DNA of 44,401 nt from an uncultured Roseateles sp. GTDB taxonomy: Bacteria > Pseudomonadota > Gammaproteobacteria > Burkholderiales > Burkholderiaceae. The translations under genes were made by a program, and so were the position numbers. Below are positions 41,729 to 44,401 of the stretch, piece by piece. The number at the start of each line of letters is the position of its first letter. Position 1 is the first letter of the stretch. The stretch is from NCBI GenBank assembly GCA_946886855.1, contig CAMPJJ010000041.1, positions 1 to 44,401 on the forward strand. The letters are read 5' to 3'. The notes beneath the pieces were generated by a model. The model was not told the origin of the DNA. It searched no databases and was given only the letters and a program-made list of their open reading frames with translations.

Positions 41729-42025
41729 GTGAAGTTGCGTGTTTTCAGCCGCGTCGGGCCCGCTGTCATCGGGCTGTGCGCTCTGGCCATCGCTGCGTCC
41801 GGTGCCGTGGCGGCCCCCGCCGTCGATGTCGGCATGACCTGCACCGTGCCGGACGGCTGGTGGTCGTTGGACCGCGAGCGTCCGGAGCAGCCGGAACCGG
41901 TCAAGGTCCTGGCCCTGAGGCCGTTGACCACCGGCGCACCCGGCGCCTGGGTCCAGCCGCAGCGCGGCAAGCTGGCCGATCAGCAACTGCATGTGGCGCT
42001 GGATCGGCTGACCGACTGCCGCTGA
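41729..42025 (+). CDS. Small exported protein, unknown function
   Basis: Predicted 98 residues from a GTG start with AGGGAG 5 bases upstream. The N-terminus [33 protein letters not shown] is a Sec signal peptide with probable cleavage after AVA. The mature 65 residues ([37 protein letters not shown], ending LDRLTDCR) contain two Cys that could form a disulfide. No family is recognised. It is 130 bases ahead of purL and divergent from fusA. Confidence 0.7.
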   Translation: MKLRVFSRVGPAVIGLCALAIAASGAVAAPAVDVGMTCTVPDGWWSLDRERPEQPEPVKVLALRPLTTGAPGAWVQPQRGKLADQQLHVALDRLTDCR

Positions 42026-42155
42026 GCCGCGTCGCGGGCCGCGGGCCGCACCCGCAGGGCGCGGCGGAGGGGGTAAACCCGGGCCGGGCGCCTGCGCTGG
42101 CTAGAATGGCGGGCTCACCGTCGCGGCGCGCGCGGCGCAAACCCCCTGGGACCCC

Positions 42156-44401
42156 ATGGCCAGCACCACCTCCTCCAAGCATCTGATTCACTTCGAGGGG
42201 GGCAATGCCCTCTCGTCCTTCCGGGCCGCGGCGCTGCTGGCGCGACTGCAGTCCGTCAGCGACCGCATCGCCGCGGTGCATGCGCGCCATGTCCACTGGG
42301 TCTGGACCGACGCCGCCCTCGATGACGAAGGCCGGGGCAAGCTGGCCGCGCTGCTGGATTACGGCGACGCCTATGAAGGCCCGTCGGCCTCCTCGGACGG
42401 CGCGCTGATCGTCGTCGCCCCGCGCCTGGGCACGCTGAGCCCCTGGGCCTCCAAGGCCACCGACATCGCCCACAACTGCGGCCTGCCGATCCACCGCGTC
42501 GAACGCGTCACCGAGTTCCGCCTGACGCTGAAGTCGGGCCTGCTGAGCAGCCTGACCGCCGGCCTGACCGGGGGCGCCAAGCCGCTGACCGAGGCCGAGG
42601 TCCTGGCCTGCGCCGACCTGCTGCACGACCGCATGACGGAAAGCGTGCTGCTGTCGCGCGAGGCCGGCGCGCACCTGTTCGACGAGAAGCAGGCCCAGCC
42701 GCTCGCGCACGTGGACGTGCTGGCCCGCGGCCGCGCGGCGCTGGACGAGGCCAACGGCGCCTGGGGCCTGGCCCTGTCCGACGACGAGATCGACTACCTG
42801 GTCGCCGCCTTCACCAAGCTGGGCCGCGACCCCAGCGACGTCGAGCTGATGATGTTCGCGCAGGCCAACAGCGAGCACTGCCGCCACAAGATCTTCAACG
42901 CCCAGTTCACCATCGACGGTGAGGCGCAGCCGCTGTCGCTGTTCGGCATGATCCGCAACACCGAGAAGCTGCACCCGCAGCACACGGTGATCGCCTACGC
43001 CGACAACGCGGCGGTGATGGAGGGCCACGTGATCGAGCGCTGGATGGCCGCCGGCGACCGCCGCGCGCCGAAGTACGAGGCCCGCAGCGAAACGGCCCAC
43101 GTGCTGATGAAGGTCGAGACGCACAACCACCCGACGGCGATCTCGCCGCATCCGGGCGCGTCCACTGGCGCCGGCGGCGAGATCCGCGACGAGGGCGCCA
43201 CCGGCCGCGGCGCCAAGCCCAAGGCCGGCCTGACCGGTTTCTCGGTCTCCAACCTGCACCTGCCGGGCTTGTCCGAGCCCTGGGAGAAGCACCCCGTCGG
43301 CAAGCCCGCGCACATCGCCAGCGCGCTGCAGATCATGACCGAGGGCCCGCTGGGCGGCGCCGCGTTCAACAACGAGTTCGGCCGGCCCGCGCTGGGCGGC
43401 TACTTCCGCGTCTTCGAGCAGGACGTGGACGGCATCCGCCGCGGCTATCACAAGCCCATCATGATCGCCGGCGGCCTGGGCGCGATCCGTGCGGACCTGA
43501 CCAGGAAGATCGCCTTCCCCGCGGGCTCGCTGCTGATCCAGCTGGGCGGCCCGGGCATGCGCATCGGCATGGGCGGCAGCGCGGCCAGCTCGATGGCCGC
43601 GGGCACCAACACCGCCGACCTGGACTTCGACTCGGTCCAGCGCGGCAATCCCGAGATCCAGCGCCGCGCGCAGGAAGTCCTCAACCACTGCTGGGGCCTG
43701 GCCGAGCGCAACCCCATCCTGGCGGTGCACGACGTCGGCGCGGGCGGCATCTCCAACGCCTTCCCGGAACTGGTCAACGACGCCGGCCGGGGCGCGATCT
43801 TCGACCTGCGCAAGGTCCCGCTGGAAGAGAGCGGCCTGGCGCCCAAGGAGATCTGGTGCAACGAGAGCCAGGAGCGTTACGTCCTGGTGATCGCGCCGGA
43901 GAGTCTCGAGCTCTTCACCGCGATGGCCGAGCGCGAGCGCTGCCCGTTCGCGGTCGTCGGCGTGACCACCGAGCAGCGCGAGCTGGTGCTGGAAGACGGC
44001 ACCGACGGCGAACGGGCCATCGACATGCCGATGGACGTGCTGCTGGGCAAGCCGCCGAAGATGCACCGCGACGTGACGCGCGTGGCCCGTTCGGGCGGCG
44101 CGTTGACGCTGGACGGCGTTGACCTCGCGACCACCGCGCGCACCGTCCTGCGCCACCCGACGGTGGCCAGCAAGCGCTTCCTGGTCACCATCGGCGACCG
44201 CACCGTCGGCGGGCTGAACCACCGCGACCAGATGGTCGGCCCGTGGCAGGTGCCGGTGGCCGACGTCGCCGTCACGCTGTCCGACTTCCAGGGCTTCACC
44301 GGCGAGGCGATGAGCATGGGCGAGCGCACGCCGCTGGCCGCCGTCGACGCGCCCGCATCGGGCCGCATGGCCGTGGCCGAGGCCATCACCAACCTGCTGG
44401 C
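42156..44401 (+). CDS. purL: Phosphoribosylformylglycinamidine synthase, 3' end outside the window
   Basis: The frame is open from the ATG at 42156 to the last base, 748 codons of an expected 1300 or so for the large single-chain PurL. It makes FGAM from FGAR, glutamine and ATP in purine synthesis. The N-terminal PurS-like part begins [25 protein letters not shown]. The first AIR-synthase-like half shows [16 protein letters not shown] and [45 protein letters not shown], the ATP-binding region, and [22 protein letters not shown]. The glutaminase domain would lie to the right. TAGAAT at 42102-42107 may be a -10 element. Confidence 0.95.
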   Translation, partial: MASTTSSKHLIHFEGGNALSSFRAAALLARLQSVSDRIAAVHARHVHWVWTDAALDDEGRGKLAALLDYGDAYEGPSASSDGALIVVAPRLGTLSPWASKATDIAHNCGLPIHRVERVTEFRLTLKSGLLSSLTAGLTGGAKPLTEAEVLACADLLHDRMTESVLLSREAGAHLFDEKQAQPLAHVDVLARGRAALDEANGAWGLALSDDEIDYLVAAFTKLGRDPSDVELMMFAQANSEHCRHKIFNAQFTIDGEAQPLSLFGMIRNTEKLHPQHTVIAYADNAAVMEGHVIERWMAAGDRRAPKYEARSETAHVLMKVETHNHPTAISPHPGASTGAGGEIRDEGATGRGAKPKAGLTGFSVSNLHLPGLSEPWEKHPVGKPAHIASALQIMTEGPLGGAAFNNEFGRPALGGYFRVFEQDVDGIRRGYHKPIMIAGGLGAIRADLTRKIAFPAGSLLIQLGGPGMRIGMGGSAASSMAAGTNTADLDFDSVQRGNPEIQRRAQEVLNHCWGLAERNPILAVHDVGAGGISNAFPELVNDAGRGAIFDLRKVPLEESGLAPKEIWCNESQERYVLVIAPESLELFTAMAERERCPFAVVGVTTEQRELVLEDGTDGERAIDMPMDVLLGKPPKMHRDVTRVARSGGALTLDGVDLATTARTVLRHPTVASKRFLVTIGDRTVGGLNHRDQMVGPWQVPVADVAVTLSDFQGFTGEAMSMGERTPLAAVDAPASGRMAVAEAITNLL

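Noticed and set aside
41901..44222. Long minus-strand open frame across purL
   Set aside because: It covers the purL coding region, lacks any domain, and has the Arg/Gly/Ala/Val composition of an opposite-strand shadow.
1..44401. CRISPR arrays, tRNA and rRNA genes, prophage structural genes, toxin-antitoxin pairs
   Set aside because: I scanned the gaps for regular direct repeats, tRNA-like arms and typical protein motifs and saw none; weak cases could be missed without a covariance-model search.

Overview
The window is GC-rich chromosomal DNA from a betaproteobacterium. The dense coding, the protein sequences and the gene content suggest Burkholderiales, perhaps the Roseateles/Mitsuaria group; that genus-level guess comes from protein resemblance, not from any search. 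Most of it is ordinary core genome. Two stretches look acquired or rearranged: about 7.36-11.14 kb (in part) and about 32.1-37.0 kb. Both have lower GC and less regular third-position use than their neighbours.

Layout. 0.06-0.67 kb: a two-cysteine OhrR/MarR peroxide sensor with a dyad site in its own promoter and a matching site downstream of it, which probably serves an ohr gene just outside the window. 0.7-3.6 kb: a membrane protein with a SRPBCC domain, a SAM methyltransferase and an exported protein of unknown function. 3.7-6.4 kb: a TonB-dependent receptor preceded by a His- and Cys-containing DUF2946-like protein. 6.7-8.9 kb: signal peptidase I, a membrane/coiled-coil orphan, and a glutathione transferase closed by a clear terminator. 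9.07-11.14 kb: a two-gene ATPase plus HNH nuclease module resembling the Septu (PtuA/PtuB) anti-phage architecture; this is the main candidate defence system. 11.2-15.6 kb: feoA-feoB under a Fur box, followed on the same strand by a DUF885 metallopeptidase and slyX. 15.7-17.1 kb: an exported beta-helix protein.

17.3-25.7 kb is a complete nucleoside uptake and salvage run: a BMP-type binding protein, a double ABC ATPase, two permeases, cytidine deaminase, purine nucleoside phosphorylase, deoxyribose-phosphate aldolase and thymidine phosphorylase. Most junctions are short or overlapping. Nucleosides are imported, deaminated or phosphorolysed, and deoxyribose phosphate is passed to central metabolism. 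trmB, coaBC and dut follow, then a 1133-residue TolB-propeller/amidohydrolase on the opposite strand.

32.1-37.0 kb is a plastic segment. It holds an orphan gene, a duplicated 3' fragment of an NAD(P)-binding oxidoreductase gene, a zinc-ribbon protein, the intact oxidoreductase, a frameshifted SRPBCC gene, a truncated IS66 transposase and two small soluble proteins, one of them a MESH1-like HD hydrolase. 37.0-39.3 kb carries a short endonuclease V homologue, a lipoprotein, a CHMI-type tautomerase and two coupled unknown genes. The window ends with a stand-alone fusA with its terminator, a small exported protein, and the first 748 codons of purL. I see no tRNA, rRNA or CRISPR array.
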